Counted from the first letter of the stretch, positions 8,874 to 18,500 are shown. The stretch: 64,000 bases of DNA from Candidatus Woesebacteria bacterium (GCA_020429045.1 JAGQLS010000003.1:51486-115485), one strand, 5' to 3'. Numbers and translations: made by a program. Notes: generated by a model not told the origin, from the sequence alone.

Positions 8874-9695
8874 ATGAACACTCTTTATCTCTATTTTCCA
8901 CAGTGGCAAGGATCAGGAAAAACAAATGACATTTACCTTGGCGCCTCCAATATTAAAAAAGAACTTTCTGACCAATTCAGCTTTATAGAATTGAGTCAAC
9001 CAGAAAATGAAGAATTGAAAACAACATCCGGTGTCATTGGTTATCAATCAGTACTTCGAAATTTAGAGAAAGCAAATAAAACTATAAAAAACGCTAATCC
9101 TGACTCAATATTTACTCTGGGTGGAGACTGCAGTGTAGAAATAGCACCAGTCACTTATTTAAACGATCATTACAACTCTGATTTATTGGTTTTGTGGTTT
9201 GATGCTCATGGTGATCTAAATACTCCAGAATCATCACCAAGCAAAACGTTTCATGGCATGCCTCTGCGTATGATCCTGGGTGAAGGCGAACCGACCTTGA
9301 TGGAAAATTGTTTTTCGAAACTAGAACCGAATCAGGTTGTGTTAGTCGGTACCAGAGATCTTGATCTTCCAGAACAAAACTATGTCAACAACAGTGAAAT
9401 TGAAATGGTTAGTCCAGGTGTTTTCGACATTGACCACCTATTGTCAATAATAGAAAAAAGTAAGCGAAGAAATATTTATATTCACCTAGATTTAGATGTT
9501 ATCGATCCGGAAGAACTTCCTGATGTAATGTGTCCTACAACAAATGGTTTATCGTTTAGTAAAGTGCAAGACAGCATTAACATGATTAGAGAAAAATTTA
9601 ATGTTGTCGGAGGTAGTGTCGTAGAATACACCTCCAAGAAGGAACCTGTTGATAATAAAGTATTAAATGTATTGAAAAGCCTTTTTTTAGAATAA
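8874..9695 (+). CDS. Arginase/agmatinase/formimidoylglutamase-family hydrolase
   Basis: 273 residues from the ATG at 8874 (MNTLYLYFPQWQ); the in-frame upstream extension overlaps the divergent gene and looks non-coding. Ureohydrolase motifs are clear: LGGDCSVE (residues 82-89), WFDAHGDLN (108-116), a FHGMPL motif and HLDLDVIDPEEL. These supply the binuclear Mn2+ ligands (D110, H112, D114 and the D-x-D pair). The first motif normally reads GGDHS, where the His is a metal ligand; here it is Cys, so metal binding or substrate may differ. The enzyme would hydrolyse a guanidino or formimino compound. The gene for a B3/B4 domain follows after 4 bases, so they form an operon. Confidence 0.85.
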   Translation: MNTLYLYFPQWQGSGKTNDIYLGASNIKKELSDQFSFIELSQPENEELKTTSGVIGYQSVLRNLEKANKTIKNANPDSIFTLGGDCSVEIAPVTYLNDHYNSDLLVLWFDAHGDLNTPESSPSKTFHGMPLRMILGEGEPTLMENCFSKLEPNQVVLVGTRDLDLPEQNYVNNSEIEMVSPGVFDIDHLLSIIEKSKRRNIYIHLDLDVIDPEELPDVMCPTTNGLSFSKVQDSINMIREKFNVVGGSVVEYTSKKEPVDNKVLNVLKSLFLE

Positions 9696-9699
9696 AATT

Positions 9700-10356
9700 A
9701 TGGATTTAAAATTTAAACACCAATCATTGGATATCAAAAACGGCCATTATGCTGTTTTTACAAATTTACATATTCATAAACTCAATCCAGAACTAGAGAA
9801 AATAAAAGCTGAATCATTGCAAAAAGCAATTTCTTATAGTGATGAAGAAATTGAGTTGTCCCAAGTTAATCAAGGTTATCGAGAAATCCTTGAAGAATTT
9901 AACTATCCCAAATTAGTTCCTGCAGGTGAGAATTTTGTTCAAATGCTACGAAAAAGAAATAAATTTCCAACAATTAATACCGCGGTCGATGCATATAATT
10001 GCATTGTTGTTGATAGTTTTTTGGCGATTGGTGCTCATGATTTGTCTAAAATTAAGGGAGATGTTACTTTTGACTTCGCTCACGAAGGAGAATCTATTCC
10101 TGCCGTAAATATGAATGATGCCTTTCAGGTTAGAAATGGTGATTACGTGTACAGAGACAAAGAAAAAATTCTTGCATGGCTGGATGTGAGAGATACGGAT
10201 TTAGCAAAAATCGAGAAAAGTACGAAGAATATGATCTTGATCGTTGAAGGTAATAGAAAAACTTCTCCTGAATACATCAACAACGCTCTACAAGATGCTT
10301 GCACTCTGGTTCAAAGATTTTGTGGAGGGTCTTTTAATATCTTCAGGCTGGGATAA
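9700..10356 (+). CDS. Free-standing B3/B4 (PheRS beta editing-type) domain protein
   Basis: 218 residues that fit the B3/4 domain found in the beta subunit of phenylalanyl-tRNA synthetase and in stand-alone proteins. Visible features are the central NKFPTINTAVDAYNCIVVDS region, the following IGAHDLSKIKGDVTFDFA strand pair, and the late ARG/WLDVRDTDLAKI plus LIVEGNRKTSPEYINNAL stretch. Stand-alone versions are thought to edit mischarged aminoacyl-tRNA in trans or to act on amino-acid-like substrates. It lies 4 bases after the arginase-family gene, so the pair may act on one arginine-derived or aminoacyl compound; that link is an inference from gene order. Confidence 0.75.
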   Translation: MDLKFKHQSLDIKNGHYAVFTNLHIHKLNPELEKIKAESLQKAISYSDEEIELSQVNQGYREILEEFNYPKLVPAGENFVQMLRKRNKFPTINTAVDAYNCIVVDSFLAIGAHDLSKIKGDVTFDFAHEGESIPAVNMNDAFQVRNGDYVYRDKEKILAWLDVRDTDLAKIEKSTKNMILIVEGNRKTSPEYINNALQDACTLVQRFCGGSFNIFRLG

Positions 10357-10433
10357 TTCAACTTGGGCTTTGACATATTTTGTATCAGTTAATGTAAATT
10401 AGTGTTTATTTCTGTCACATCTGGAGCGGGTAA

Positions 10434-10639
10434 CGATAAGGTGCTCGAACCTGTTTAGCCTGGATGACTATATCAAAGAGTATCTTGAAAGCCATCCTGA
10501 GTTATCAATTGATACTCAGCTAAAAATAATTTTACGAGAGCTACTCTCCCACGACATTATTGTACAACTTCAGAAGTTTATGAGCCACATGGGAATAGTT
10601 AGTTTTAAGATGCCATTAATCATGAAGAGACCTGCTTAA
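10434..10639 (+). repeat. Dispersed accessory-region repeat, copy 2 with an open tail
   Basis: The first about 45 bases match copies 1 and 3 (GAGC-GG-AACG, then GCTCGAACCTGTTTAGCCTG). The matching frame then stays open for 65 codons from the conserved TCG at 10445 to TAA 10637-10639. It reads SNLFSLDDYIKEYLESHPEL and continues with an unrelated, mostly helical tail. No ATG or ribosome site precedes it, so this looks like the cut-off 3' end of a gene. It fills most of the 280-base gap between the B3/B4 gene and the convergent kinase gene. Confidence 0.55.
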
Positions 10640-11565
10640 CTATATGCACCGTAAGGTTTTTCTTGGCTCAACAACTGCTTTAGTCTCTCCATCATTTTGT
10701 GCAGTTCATCAATATCTTTATCTTCAAAATAGAAAAACCGCCCCAGTCTTATAAAGCGCATAATTTGATGAAGTCTTAATTTATCTTGATCAATAGCTTT
10801 TCCATAACCTTCCTCAATTGCGTTTAAGATACTGTCGTTTTCTCTGAACGTAAGGGTGGCAAAATCTCGTGTTGGAGGACCTGCAAGTGAGTCAACCCAA
10901 TCAATCAAAATAGGTTTCCCATTTTGCCACATTACATTTCGATCATTTGCATCATCGTGAACCAAAGTTGAGTCTTCCCATAAGAATTTGTTTAGATTTT
11001 TTGCGACTTCCTTTTTTGCTTGATTAATAATTTCTAATGCCCAAGAGTACTCAGCGGGTAAATCACTAAAGTCCTGCTCATCTAGCTCAGCTAATGCAAA
11101 TTTTTCAAAACTATCAAATCTTTCCTTTTGCTCATGAAGTGCTCCAAAATAATCAAGTTTGATCTGATGTACTTGTCTTAGTAGTTTTCCAAGTTCTACT
11201 AAATATTCTTTTTTACTCCAATTTCGTTCATCCCTCAAACTTCTAGCTGTGCCACCTGGAATGTATTTGCTTATTTGCCACCCGTTTTTGAAAATCGGAT
11301 GGTCATAGGAAGAATAAAGTATTTCTTCATGAGGAATATTGTGTTGCTTTAATAAACCATGAATTTGCTCAAGTTTACCAGGAGGTGGCCAATGTTCAAA
11401 TCTAAATATTTTTCCCACATACTTACCATCTTCACTCTCTAAAAGATAAGAATAGCTATCAGCAGACTTGAATTTCTCACCAACTTTTAAGTTAGCATTC
11501 AAAATTTTCTCGGCTGCCTTTTTTAAGGTGACTGGAAATGAATCATCAAATACTAATTCCGACAT
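10636..11565 (-). CDS. Aminoglycoside phosphotransferase/choline kinase-family protein
   Basis: 309 residues with the APH kinase pattern. The N-lobe has SYLLESEDGKYVGKIFRFEH (Lys of the beta-3 strand). The catalytic loop is LVHDDANDRNVMW (about residues 199-211), matching H-x-D-x-x-x-x-N, and the metal-binding loop is PILIDWVDSLAGPPTRDFA, matching I-D-W-x-x-x-x-x-G-P-x-x-x-D. Family members phosphorylate aminoglycosides, choline, homoserine or other small hydroxyl compounds; the true substrate is unknown, and the name is not evidence of antibiotic resistance. It is monocistronic within the accessory patch. Confidence 0.85.
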   Translation of the reverse strand: MSELVFDDSFPVTLKKAAEKILNANLKVGEKFKSADSYSYLLESEDGKYVGKIFRFEHWPPPGKLEQIHGLLKQHNIPHEEILYSSYDHPIFKNGWQISKYIPGGTARSLRDERNWSKKEYLVELGKLLRQVHQIKLDYFGALHEQKERFDSFEKFALAELDEQDFSDLPAEYSWALEIINQAKKEVAKNLNKFLWEDSTLVHDDANDRNVMWQNGKPILIDWVDSLAGPPTRDFATLTFRENDSILNAIEEGYGKAIDQDKLRLHQIMRFIRLGRFFYFEDKDIDELHKMMERLKQLLSQEKPYGAYS

Positions 11566-11673
11566 GCTCTAATTTTATATCTTAGCCAGGAAAAAGGCGA
11601 GGTGAATGATATACTACGAGTACCGAATGATCCCTGTAGTGAAAGTACCTTACTGTTAGGGAACGATTGTTGG

Positions 11674-11721
11674 CATCCCGCTAAGCGGGATGATCCGTAC
11701 TCGGAGAAGTTTTACTTCTCC
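11674..11721. other. Two tandem perfect hairpins in an intergenic gap
   Basis: CATCCCGC-TAA-GCGGGATG (11674-11692) and GGAGAAGT-TTT-ACTTCTCC (11703-11721) each form a perfect 8-bp stem with a 3-base loop, 10 bases apart. They lie between the divergent kinase gene (start 11565) and the 3' end of the next minus-strand gene (11738). Neither has a clear U-run, so they are not convincing simple terminators. They could be an RNA processing or structured element. Confidence 0.5.
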
Positions 11722-11737
11722 TGCCACGGGGTCGAAA

Positions 11738-12511
11738 TTAAACTGGGTATCCACGATATTCCAAAATCTCATTTCCTCTTTCAGTAAAATCAGAATTCAT
11801 TTTGGAGGCTAAAGAATGCTCAGGAGGAAGTTGGAAAATTTCTCCCGTCATCCAGCTATAAAAATCTGCTGCACTCCGAAGATTAGATTCTAAAACTGAA
11901 TTAGGATCATCTTTTGATTTATTACGTTTCATTACATCCAATCCGAGGTCCGCTACATACACAATTGCATCCTCTTGATCAAGTGGATTGATTGCTATAA
12001 TGAAAGCATTATTTTGAAGAGTATATATGATACCGTCAGGATTGTCATCATTGTCGTACATACCACTTGCCGCTTCGCAAGCTCTAACCATATCGCCAAT
12101 TATTCTTTCACGAGCTGACTGAGATATTTTCCTGGAAGTCTCTAGATAGTCCTGACCATTAATTTCACGATTGTTCATCCCAAGCACTTGGTAACGCCCT
12201 TTATCACTCAAGTCTTGGATTACTAAACTGGGAGTCCCATCAGCTAAAGTGACTGGTTTGAAAAGATCTGGAACGTTCACTCCATGTTTTCTTAAATAAT
12301 TCCATTTATTGACTTGTTTTTTACCGTCTTCCTCGTTGATAAGTTCTTTAAAAAAATATCGACCGTGGTTGCCCCTGTATGATTCAACCTGTGCAAGCAT
12401 TTTTCTTCCCTCAATACCAACTGGAATGTCAGCCATGCCACCATATCTAAAAACAAATCTGTTATTACCGCTACCTCTATTTATTGCAAATGCTTGTTCA
12501 TTACTTTGCAT
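11738..12511 (-). CDS. Hypothetical protein, possibly kinase-like
   Basis: 257 residues, soluble. The segment YFFKELINEEDGKKQVNKWN, then YLRKHGVNVPDLFKPV and SLVIQDLSDKGRYQVL, resembles the small lobe of a protein-kinase/APH fold (a Lys on beta-3 and a hinge). The expected H-x-D-x-x-x-x-N catalytic loop is not evident; only VYVADLGLDVMKR looks like a metal-binding D-x-G stretch. It may therefore be a degenerate kinase-like protein, or the likeness is accidental. It lies on the same strand as the APH-type gene, separated by the tandem hairpins. Confidence 0.5.
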   Translation of the reverse strand: MQSNEQAFAINRGSGNNRFVFRYGGMADIPVGIEGRKMLAQVESYRGNHGRYFFKELINEEDGKKQVNKWNYLRKHGVNVPDLFKPVTLADGTPSLVIQDLSDKGRYQVLGMNNREINGQDYLETSRKISQSARERIIGDMVRACEAASGMYDNDDNPDGIIYTLQNNAFIIAINPLDQEDAIVYVADLGLDVMKRNKSKDDPNSVLESNLRSAADFYSWMTGEIFQLPPEHSLASKMNSDFTERGNEILEYRGYPV

Positions 12512-12575
12512 ATGTTATTTATTATAACTTTCCTGTCATTTCCCTGTACATTTTTAGTTGTTACTGTCACTTTAT

Positions 12576-12692
12576 GAGCTGGTAACGGTAACTGGCTCGA
12601 ACCTATTTAGCCTGAAGGACTATATCAAACCAGATCTCGTTTCGCAGCTTAACATTCTTAAAGAACATTTGAAAATAGATTCTTTTGCTAAT
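12576..12692 (+). repeat. Dispersed accessory-region repeat, copy 3
   Basis: About 117 bases matching copy 1 over its whole length with about 11 differences by eye, and matching copy 2 over the first 45 bases. The shared frame reads YELVTVTGSNLFSLKDYIKP and stays open to TAA at about 12700; only a TTG could start it. It lies in the 320-base gap 12512-12831, which otherwise shows AT-rich sequence and must hold the promoter of the next gene (a TTGACT at about 12729 is the only -35-like hexamer I see). Confidence 0.65.
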
Positions 12693-12831
12693 TTCAAATA
12701 ATACATTTGATGATATTTTACTTTTTATTGACTGATTACACAAGGTTATTACTGGTGATTTATAGACATAATGTTGTTATTATGTAAATCGATTATTATG
12801 AAAAGTAAGAACAGTAAGAATTTGTCTAAAT

Positions 12832-13554
12832 ATGAACAATCCTTGGAAAGCACTCCCAACAGTGGCTCCTTATATACTTAGGTCCGACAGAGAGTGGGTA
12901 GATCAATATACTAGAGATCTTGAAAAATACGTCAGTAAAAAATCGGATGCTCAAAAACAGGAAATCTTACATAACTATTCACTTAGAACAGAAATCACTC
13001 CATTCCCTTATTATGGTGATCCCAACCAAGCCACAGTGATGGTTTTGCAAGCTAACCCTGGACATGATCCAGAATGGCAAGAAAACAGTCTTAGCTCCTT
13101 AATTATTGATTATGATAAGAAGAATTTACTTCATCAACACGAAATACCACTTTGCTACACTCAGCCCGAGCTTGCACAGTGGAAGTATAACGATGGAAGA
13201 CCCAACATTGATTGGTATTGGAAGAGAACAAAACAGTTAAGAAATAAGGTGGGCTGGGAAGCGGTGGCTTGCAAATTAATGTATATGGAGATGTTTCCCT
13301 ACAGGAGTATTAAATTAAGATATCCTAAATCATTACCACCATCGCAAGAATATACATTTTATCTGCTACGTGAGGCTCTTAAGCGAAACATTTGGGTCGT
13401 TATTACCAGAATGGAGAATCATTGGCTACAAAACGTACCAGCCTTAGTTGGGTATAATAAAATTATCAGACTGAATAGTAAGCAAAATGTTACACTTTCA
13501 TCTGGGAATATGAAAAGTGAAGACTTTAACAACTTGGTACAGGCATTGTCGTAG
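12832..13554 (+). CDS. Hypothetical protein, possibly uracil-DNA-glycosylase-like fold
   Basis: 240 residues, soluble. Two segments recall the UDG superfamily: QATVMVLQANPGHDPEW near residue 65, like the G-x-N-P-G substrate-binding loop, and a C-terminal IIRLNSKQNVTLSSGNM where family members have H-P-S. In between, ALKRNIWVVITRMENHWLQN could be the core strand and helix. The catalytic residues are not clear, so I give this only as a possible fold. The gene ends 162 bases before the AbrB-like gene; 13590-13610 has GTATTG and CAATAC arms around a TATAAT, a possible promoter/operator for that gene. Confidence 0.5.
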   Translation: MNNPWKALPTVAPYILRSDREWVDQYTRDLEKYVSKKSDAQKQEILHNYSLRTEITPFPYYGDPNQATVMVLQANPGHDPEWQENSLSSLIIDYDKKNLLHQHEIPLCYTQPELAQWKYNDGRPNIDWYWKRTKQLRNKVGWEAVACKLMYMEMFPYRSIKLRYPKSLPPSQEYTFYLLREALKRNIWVVITRMENHWLQNVPALVGYNKIIRLNSKQNVTLSSGNMKSEDFNNLVQALS

Positions 13555-13715
13555 GTGGTTCTCTTTGCTTGCTTCCTACACCTCTCTGATGTATTGTATA
13601 ATACTCAATACCTAAATATAAGAAAATTCTTATTTGTAGGAATTATTCAACTTACAACTAGAGTATTTTAATCTCGTAAAAAGAATTTAGTAGAGTTATA
13701 GTTCAAGCAACCTAT

Positions 13716-14009
13716 ATGAAAAAGAAAAAGACACAATCAAAGATGACTGTCTTTGGGACTGCGCCAGTAAGTTCTAAAGGGCAAATTGTCATTCCAGCCA
13801 AACTGCGTAAAGCTCAGAATATCCAAGCTGGTGATACACTTATTTTTACTGGAGATCCTGAAGCGGGACATTTCCACGTATTGAGTGCAAATTCATTCAA
13901 AGGATTTACCGAAGACCTAAATAACCTTATTTTTAAAGGTAACAAAACTTTGTCTGGAGAAACAAAAGAAGATTCGAAAGATTCATCTAAACAAAAATCT
14001 AAAAGCTAA
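13716..14009 (+). CDS. AbrB/MazE/SpoVT-type DNA-binding protein
   Basis: 97 residues. Residues 15-60 (APVSSKGQIVIPAKLRKAQN, then IQAGDTLIFTGDPEAGHFHV) are a textbook swapped-hairpin AbrB domain, with the SSKGQIVIPAKLR signature. Such proteins act as dimers that bind DNA, either as transition-state regulators or as antitoxins; no toxin gene is adjacent, so regulation is more likely. The last 30 residues are charged and low in complexity. Its 3' end overlaps the last phage gene, in convergent orientation, by 27 bases. It marks the left edge of the phage block. Confidence 0.85.
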   Translation: MKKKKTQSKMTVFGTAPVSSKGQIVIPAKLRKAQNIQAGDTLIFTGDPEAGHFHVLSANSFKGFTEDLNNLIFKGNKTLSGETKEDSKDSSKQKSKS

Positions 14010-14231
14010 ATCAATAAGAATAGTGGCAATTGCAACCGCCACACTAACCTTCACCGCAATTGTGTTAACTTTTATTTTTAACTCACTAACATCATCTTGG
14101 AGTTGATGTAGGTGGTTGTTTTTAATCTCTTTTAACTCTTTCCCAATAAACTTAAAGCCACCATCAACCCTTTCTTCGAGTTTGGCAACTCTTTCGTGTA
14201 TCTCAACAGTATTTTGGTTTTCGCCTGACAT
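13983..14231 (-). CDS. XhlA/haemolysin-like lysis accessory protein
   Basis: 82 residues from the ATG at 14229-14231 (MSGENQNTVEIHER). A long amphipathic or coiled-coil stretch (VAKLEERVDGGFKFIGKELK and onward) is followed by one C-terminal membrane helix (KVSVAVAIATILIDLAFRFL). This build is that of the XhlA family, which works beside holins in phage lysis modules. It is the last gene of the minus-strand phage operon and lies 4 bases after the holin-like gene. Confidence 0.6.
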   Translation of the reverse strand: MSGENQNTVEIHERVAKLEERVDGGFKFIGKELKEIKNNHLHQLQDDVSELKIKVNTIAVKVSVAVAIATILIDLAFRFLFR

Positions 14232-14235
14232 ATTT

Positions 14236-14499
14236 TTAGAATGGGAGTTTATCAATAACACTGTCTTTATCTTCTGATCCAAAGGTATCACGTAGTAATT
14301 TCCCTACAGCGTTAATCCCTGCAATTCCGCCGGACAATAAAAACGGTAATACTAATGTATTGAGAAATCTATCCCAACTTGTAAGTGATTCTGGTTGAGC
14401 ATTTACCAGTACCAGAGAGCCTGTAAAAAGGAATGCTGAAAGAAATATGCGACCAAATCGCCATAAGATTTTTTTCCATTCAGGGTATTCAATGTTCAT
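14236..14499 (-). CDS. Holin-like small membrane protein
   Basis: 87 residues starting at the ATG at 14497-14499 (MNIEYPEWKK), chosen because GGAGGTGATTAAT lies directly upstream. Two membrane helices are predicted (FLSAFLFTGSLVLVNA and FLNTLVLPFLLSGGIAGINA), with a charged C-terminus. Size, two-helix build and position directly after an endolysin gene point to a holin that lets the endolysin reach the peptidoglycan. I do not recognise a named family. Confidence 0.6.
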   Translation of the reverse strand: MNIEYPEWKKILWRFGRIFLSAFLFTGSLVLVNAQPESLTSWDRFLNTLVLPFLLSGGIAGINAVGKLLRDTFGSEDKDSVIDKLPF

Positions 14500-14500
14500 A

Positions 14501-15571
14501 TTAATCACCTCCCTTTCTTTGTAATAAGGTTCCAAAATATTGAATTGCTAGTGAGAAAATTATTTGAGGTGTGGGTTGAAGTGGGAGTTTATCTTTTTGG
14601 CAGGTTTCAAACTTACCTTTATATTCTTGCGCTTCGATCAGCGCTCGCCCCTTAGCTTTGTTAGCTTCATCTAGTTCGCCTTCCAATACCCCTATGCGAG
14701 CCTGTGCCAAGGGTAGTGCATCCGAGCCGTTTTTGAGTTGTTTATTTAGAGCGTCAATTAGGGATTTATAGTACTTTTCTTTATCTAGCAGTGACTTTTC
14801 CAACCTGCTCACTTGTTCAACCCTGTTATCAATTTCAGTGTTGGCTTTATCTACTTCAGTCTGTTTGTCATTTAGCTTGTTAGATAGGTCAGTTTCACGA
14901 CTTTTATACCCTCCGATAACACTCTTAATTCTATCAGTAGGGGTAGTGTTGGGGTCATCATTTATCTCAAGTATCTTGAGTGCTTCAGGCCACTTTGTAG
15001 CAGAAGCAACAATCTGTTCATATTTGGTACGCCACTCTGGTGTATTGGGAACCAAACAACTATCTGGGACTGAATTCTCTCCGTTTTCTTTTTTATATTT
15101 CCTAAGTTCATCGAAGAATTCTTGAGGATTGATAGCACCAAAGTAGCCGTTATTATAGTTATCACTTACAAACTTTCCACTTTGTAACTGTCCTCGTTTA
15201 ACAGTGAGATGAAGGTGGCTACCTGTGCTATTTCCAGTATTATCGCTAATAGCCATCGTGTCACCTTCGTTTTTAGTATCAAAGTGCTCGATGGATTTAC
15301 AGTGACCATAAGTCAGCTTGTATGTGTTATAAAGCTGGACAATCACTTCAAAATATAAACCAAAGCCATCATTGCCTTCATTTCCTTGAGAGTAGAACTG
15401 AGACTTCCAGGAAGAGAAAATATATCTGAATCCTTGTGGGGTATCTGGAAACTTAGTTTTGAAATCCCAGCCGTTATGTCCTTTAAGACCAAAGCGAGCA
15501 TAGGATTCAGGATTACCACCAAATCCTTGTGTAAGTTCAAATGGTTCTATTGGTCGAATTATGTCAGACAT
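14501..15571 (-). CDS. M23-family peptidase with coiled-coil tail (phage endolysin)
   Basis: 356 residues. Residues 1-140 form an M23 (LytM-type) metallopeptidase: LKGHNGWDFKT gives the H-x-x-x-D zinc pair, YGHCKSIEHF and GSHLHLTVKRG give the remaining active-site His residues. There is no signal peptide, as expected for a lysin released by a holin or carried in the virion. Residues 210-330 are a long coiled coil (DLSNKLNDKQTEVDKANTEI). The gene is directly upstream of the two lysis genes. M23 enzymes cut peptide cross-bridges, so together with the PGRP amidase at 25.8 kb the phage has two wall-cutting activities. Confidence 0.85.
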   Translation of the reverse strand: MSDIIRPIEPFELTQGFGGNPESYARFGLKGHNGWDFKTKFPDTPQGFRYIFSSWKSQFYSQGNEGNDGFGLYFEVIVQLYNTYKLTYGHCKSIEHFDTKNEGDTMAISDNTGNSTGSHLHLTVKRGQLQSGKFVSDNYNNGYFGAINPQEFFDELRKYKKENGENSVPDSCLVPNTPEWRTKYEQIVASATKWPEALKILEINDDPNTTPTDRIKSVIGGYKSRETDLSNKLNDKQTEVDKANTEIDNRVEQVSRLEKSLLDKEKYYKSLIDALNKQLKNGSDALPLAQARIGVLEGELDEANKAKGRALIEAQEYKGKFETCQKDKLPLQPTPQIIFSLAIQYFGTLLQRKGGD

Positions 15572-15574
15572 AGG

Positions 15575-18500
15575 TTATCGGTAAATCAAACTCTTAATAC
15601 TTTGATTGTCGGTGGAACCACCCCCTTGTTTCAATGGAATAAGTGTTGATTCCTGTCCATTAGTATCACTATCTTGAGGAACCCCACCGGGAAGAGTTGT
15701 TTTCAATAGTCGTTGTAAGTCAGTAGCACTAAACGTGATACTGCTTTGGAATAGTGCAGCTTCCTTGGGATCGTCATTCATTAAGATAGGAACTATTTGT
15801 GGAATTAATTTTTCTGCTTCTTGATTCCATTGAAGAGCCATTTGTTGGGCACCTTGAAGATCGCCTTCTTCTATAAGTTTCTTCATTTGAAGACGAGTAG
15901 TGTTGTAGCCGACCTCAGCGTCATACTTAATATCCCAAGCAATACGCTGTCTTTCGCCACCGTGAGTTCTATAAAAGCGATCCATTGTTAAACCTAGTAC
16001 ATCTGCAGGGCTTAATAATTCGCGCGCCAGGCTCCCTGTAAGCCCGTAAACGGCGTGAGTAAGCTTCATTGGGCTTACTCCTAGTGCTCTTCCGATAGTA
16101 ATCGCTAAATCTGGCGTACGACTGTCATACTGTTCTGAAGGGGCTACTTTTTCCAATCGCCTTGGGACCACTGGAAACCCTGTAAAGAAATTCGTATTGG
16201 TAGCTATTTCAAGAGGAGTTCGTATGATTGGTGGAAGCGCTCCTGAGAAGAATGCTTGGGCTGATAGTTCACCATCACGAGTGAATGGCACAGGAGCCAA
16301 TTGACTCATCCATTCCAGTCCAAGTTTAAATAAGTTTTGAGGCTCTTGTTTTCTTACATATTCGAATGAATACATCAACGGGTTAAAGAAGATAGTACCG
16401 ATATCACCTTTAGGAATTTGGACTACCTTTGGGACCCGATTACCTTCTTCATCCTTATCTTCACCTACAATCACAATAAAATAGGTATCTTTAGCCCATT
16501 GGGGGATGTCATCCCAAAGTTCTTCGTGGTTCATTACGTTGTAAAAGTAGGTTGCCACACCAGGAAGGACAGTCATCGCTAAGGCCCGAGCGGCCGTTCG
16601 AATAGGATTGTCTTTCATAACTCGGCCGACATTGAGTAGCCCTTGCCAACGAGCATTCACGAATGGGACCCACATATTGATCAGCCGTGCTTCTACACCT
16701 GCTTTTGCGAAATCAACAGTAATATTTCGCGCTTCAAAAGCTGCTTCGAGAGGAGACGCTCCCTTGTTCATTGCTTTTTTATAAATACCCAATCGAGGGG
16801 CAAGTTCTATTGATTCAGAAAAATTGGCTATCAGCTCAAATGGGTTAACTATAGCTTTAGTTCTTTCCATCCATTTCGGTCTGAATAGCTGGTCTGAAGC
16901 TATAGCAAGACCTTTTGTTGATTCGATGTAACTACCGTAACCGCCTTGATTTCTCATAAAGTCGTCATAAGCTTGAGATTCCCACTTGAATGCAGCCTTC
17001 ACGCCATCTTTAAATCCCGACAACCAAACTGCAGGATTAAATCCGTATTTAGAAACCATTGTGGCTGTTTGGTAGTCCCGCACAGCATTTGAGAGGGTAA
17101 AGGGGAAATAGAGCGAAGTTGTGCCAGCTTTGAATGCCTTAGAAGAAGTCATGACCAATTTACCCATTAGACCTGCAGAAGCTGGTGACATAGCGTGCAT
17201 TGATTCTGAAAGGTCTTTAGGAATTGCCCAACGAGTAACTTTTCCTTTTATAAATACGCTAATGGATTCCCAACCCTGGGGTGGATTCTCATCTTTGGGA
17301 AGAAACTTAATTAAATCTTTAGTAGCATCAGGATGAGATTGCCTAAGGCTGACCAACTTCATGGCTACTTTGTTTCTCTCAACCAAACTAACAGCCTTAG
17401 TTAAATTATCAATAATGGAGACAAACGGATCACGGATTATTTTGTCAGTGCCTTCCAGGGCGCTCACGACACCTTGTTTGCTTACAGAAAATGTTTCCGA
17501 TCCAATTACCATCTTGTCTGCTTCTTCTAGAGTGGGGATAAACTCCAGGACATGAAACGGTAACCAGTTTTTATTTTTTTCCACAACAGCATTAAAAGCT
17601 TTATTGCTGAGGATCCCAGCATCCCTCATCGGTTCAAGAATTGCATTGACTGCCCAATTTTGGACACTATTTCCAACTTGCTCGAGTGTTCTAAATGATT
17701 TTTGTCCTACTTTATTTCTTAGCTCTTCAAGTGCTTTTTCGGCAGTATCTTGACCAACACCAAGTGGATTTTCTATGCCTCTGGCAGCTCTTTCAGAAGT
17801 TCGTTGTGCTAGTAGATATCTAGTGAAGTCTGCTCGCATTTTGCGAACTGGTTGAAGAGCTTTATAAAGATCTTTGAAATTGCCCTCAACAATTCCAAAT
17901 CTTCCGGCATACATTCTTGCCCCAACGTAAGCACTTGAATCAATATCGATAGGTTTTCCTTCAAGCTTACTGACTTTGTCTTCAAATTCTTTAATCGGTG
18001 CAAATCGATCAGTGAATAATCTAGGAAAAATCTGAATAGCTTTTTTCGCCTTATCAAGTAAGTTCTGGGTTGTGGTGAGCTTTCCAACCATCGCATCAAT
18101 TTTGCTAAGGGCACTGTCCTCAGGTGGTGGATCATCAGAACCAATTGGAGTTTCCTGAGGTGGGCGAGGTGGACTAGCTGCTGGTGGTTCTTTTAGCTCA
18201 TCAGCTCTTGGATTCTCAGGTGCGATTACGCTTCCATCCTGTCGCTCTTTAAATACAGGTGAATTTTGAACTTCACTTGGATCTTTGGCCTGTTCGGCTT
18301 GTCGTAGCTCAATTTCTTCGGGCTTTGTATACTTTTCTCTAATTTTAGCTGCCTTTACAGCAACTTTTTCTTCTTTGGAGAGTTTCTCCATGAGACCTGA
18401 CACTTCAGGATCTTTGACTGTATTTGTTAATTCATTTGTAGAAAGTATTTGCTCTCTAAAGGCTTTATCGTACCCTCGTCTGAATGTTTCTAAAGCACCA

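Noticed and set aside
10434..10470. The dispersed repeat read on the minus strand looks a little like the 3' half of a tRNA (GGTTCGAGC and a following GC-rich stretch).
   Set aside because: The T-stem does not pair in any register, no anticodon or D arm fits, and downstream identity between copies follows codons.
11602..11787. A 61-codon plus-strand open frame.
   Set aside because: It contains both tandem hairpins and runs antisense into the 3' end of the gene at 11738; no ribosome site.
7487..13554. Integron-like cassette array, because repeats separate unrelated genes.
   Set aside because: No integron integrase is present and the repeats are not imperfect palindromes of attC type; gene orientation is mixed.
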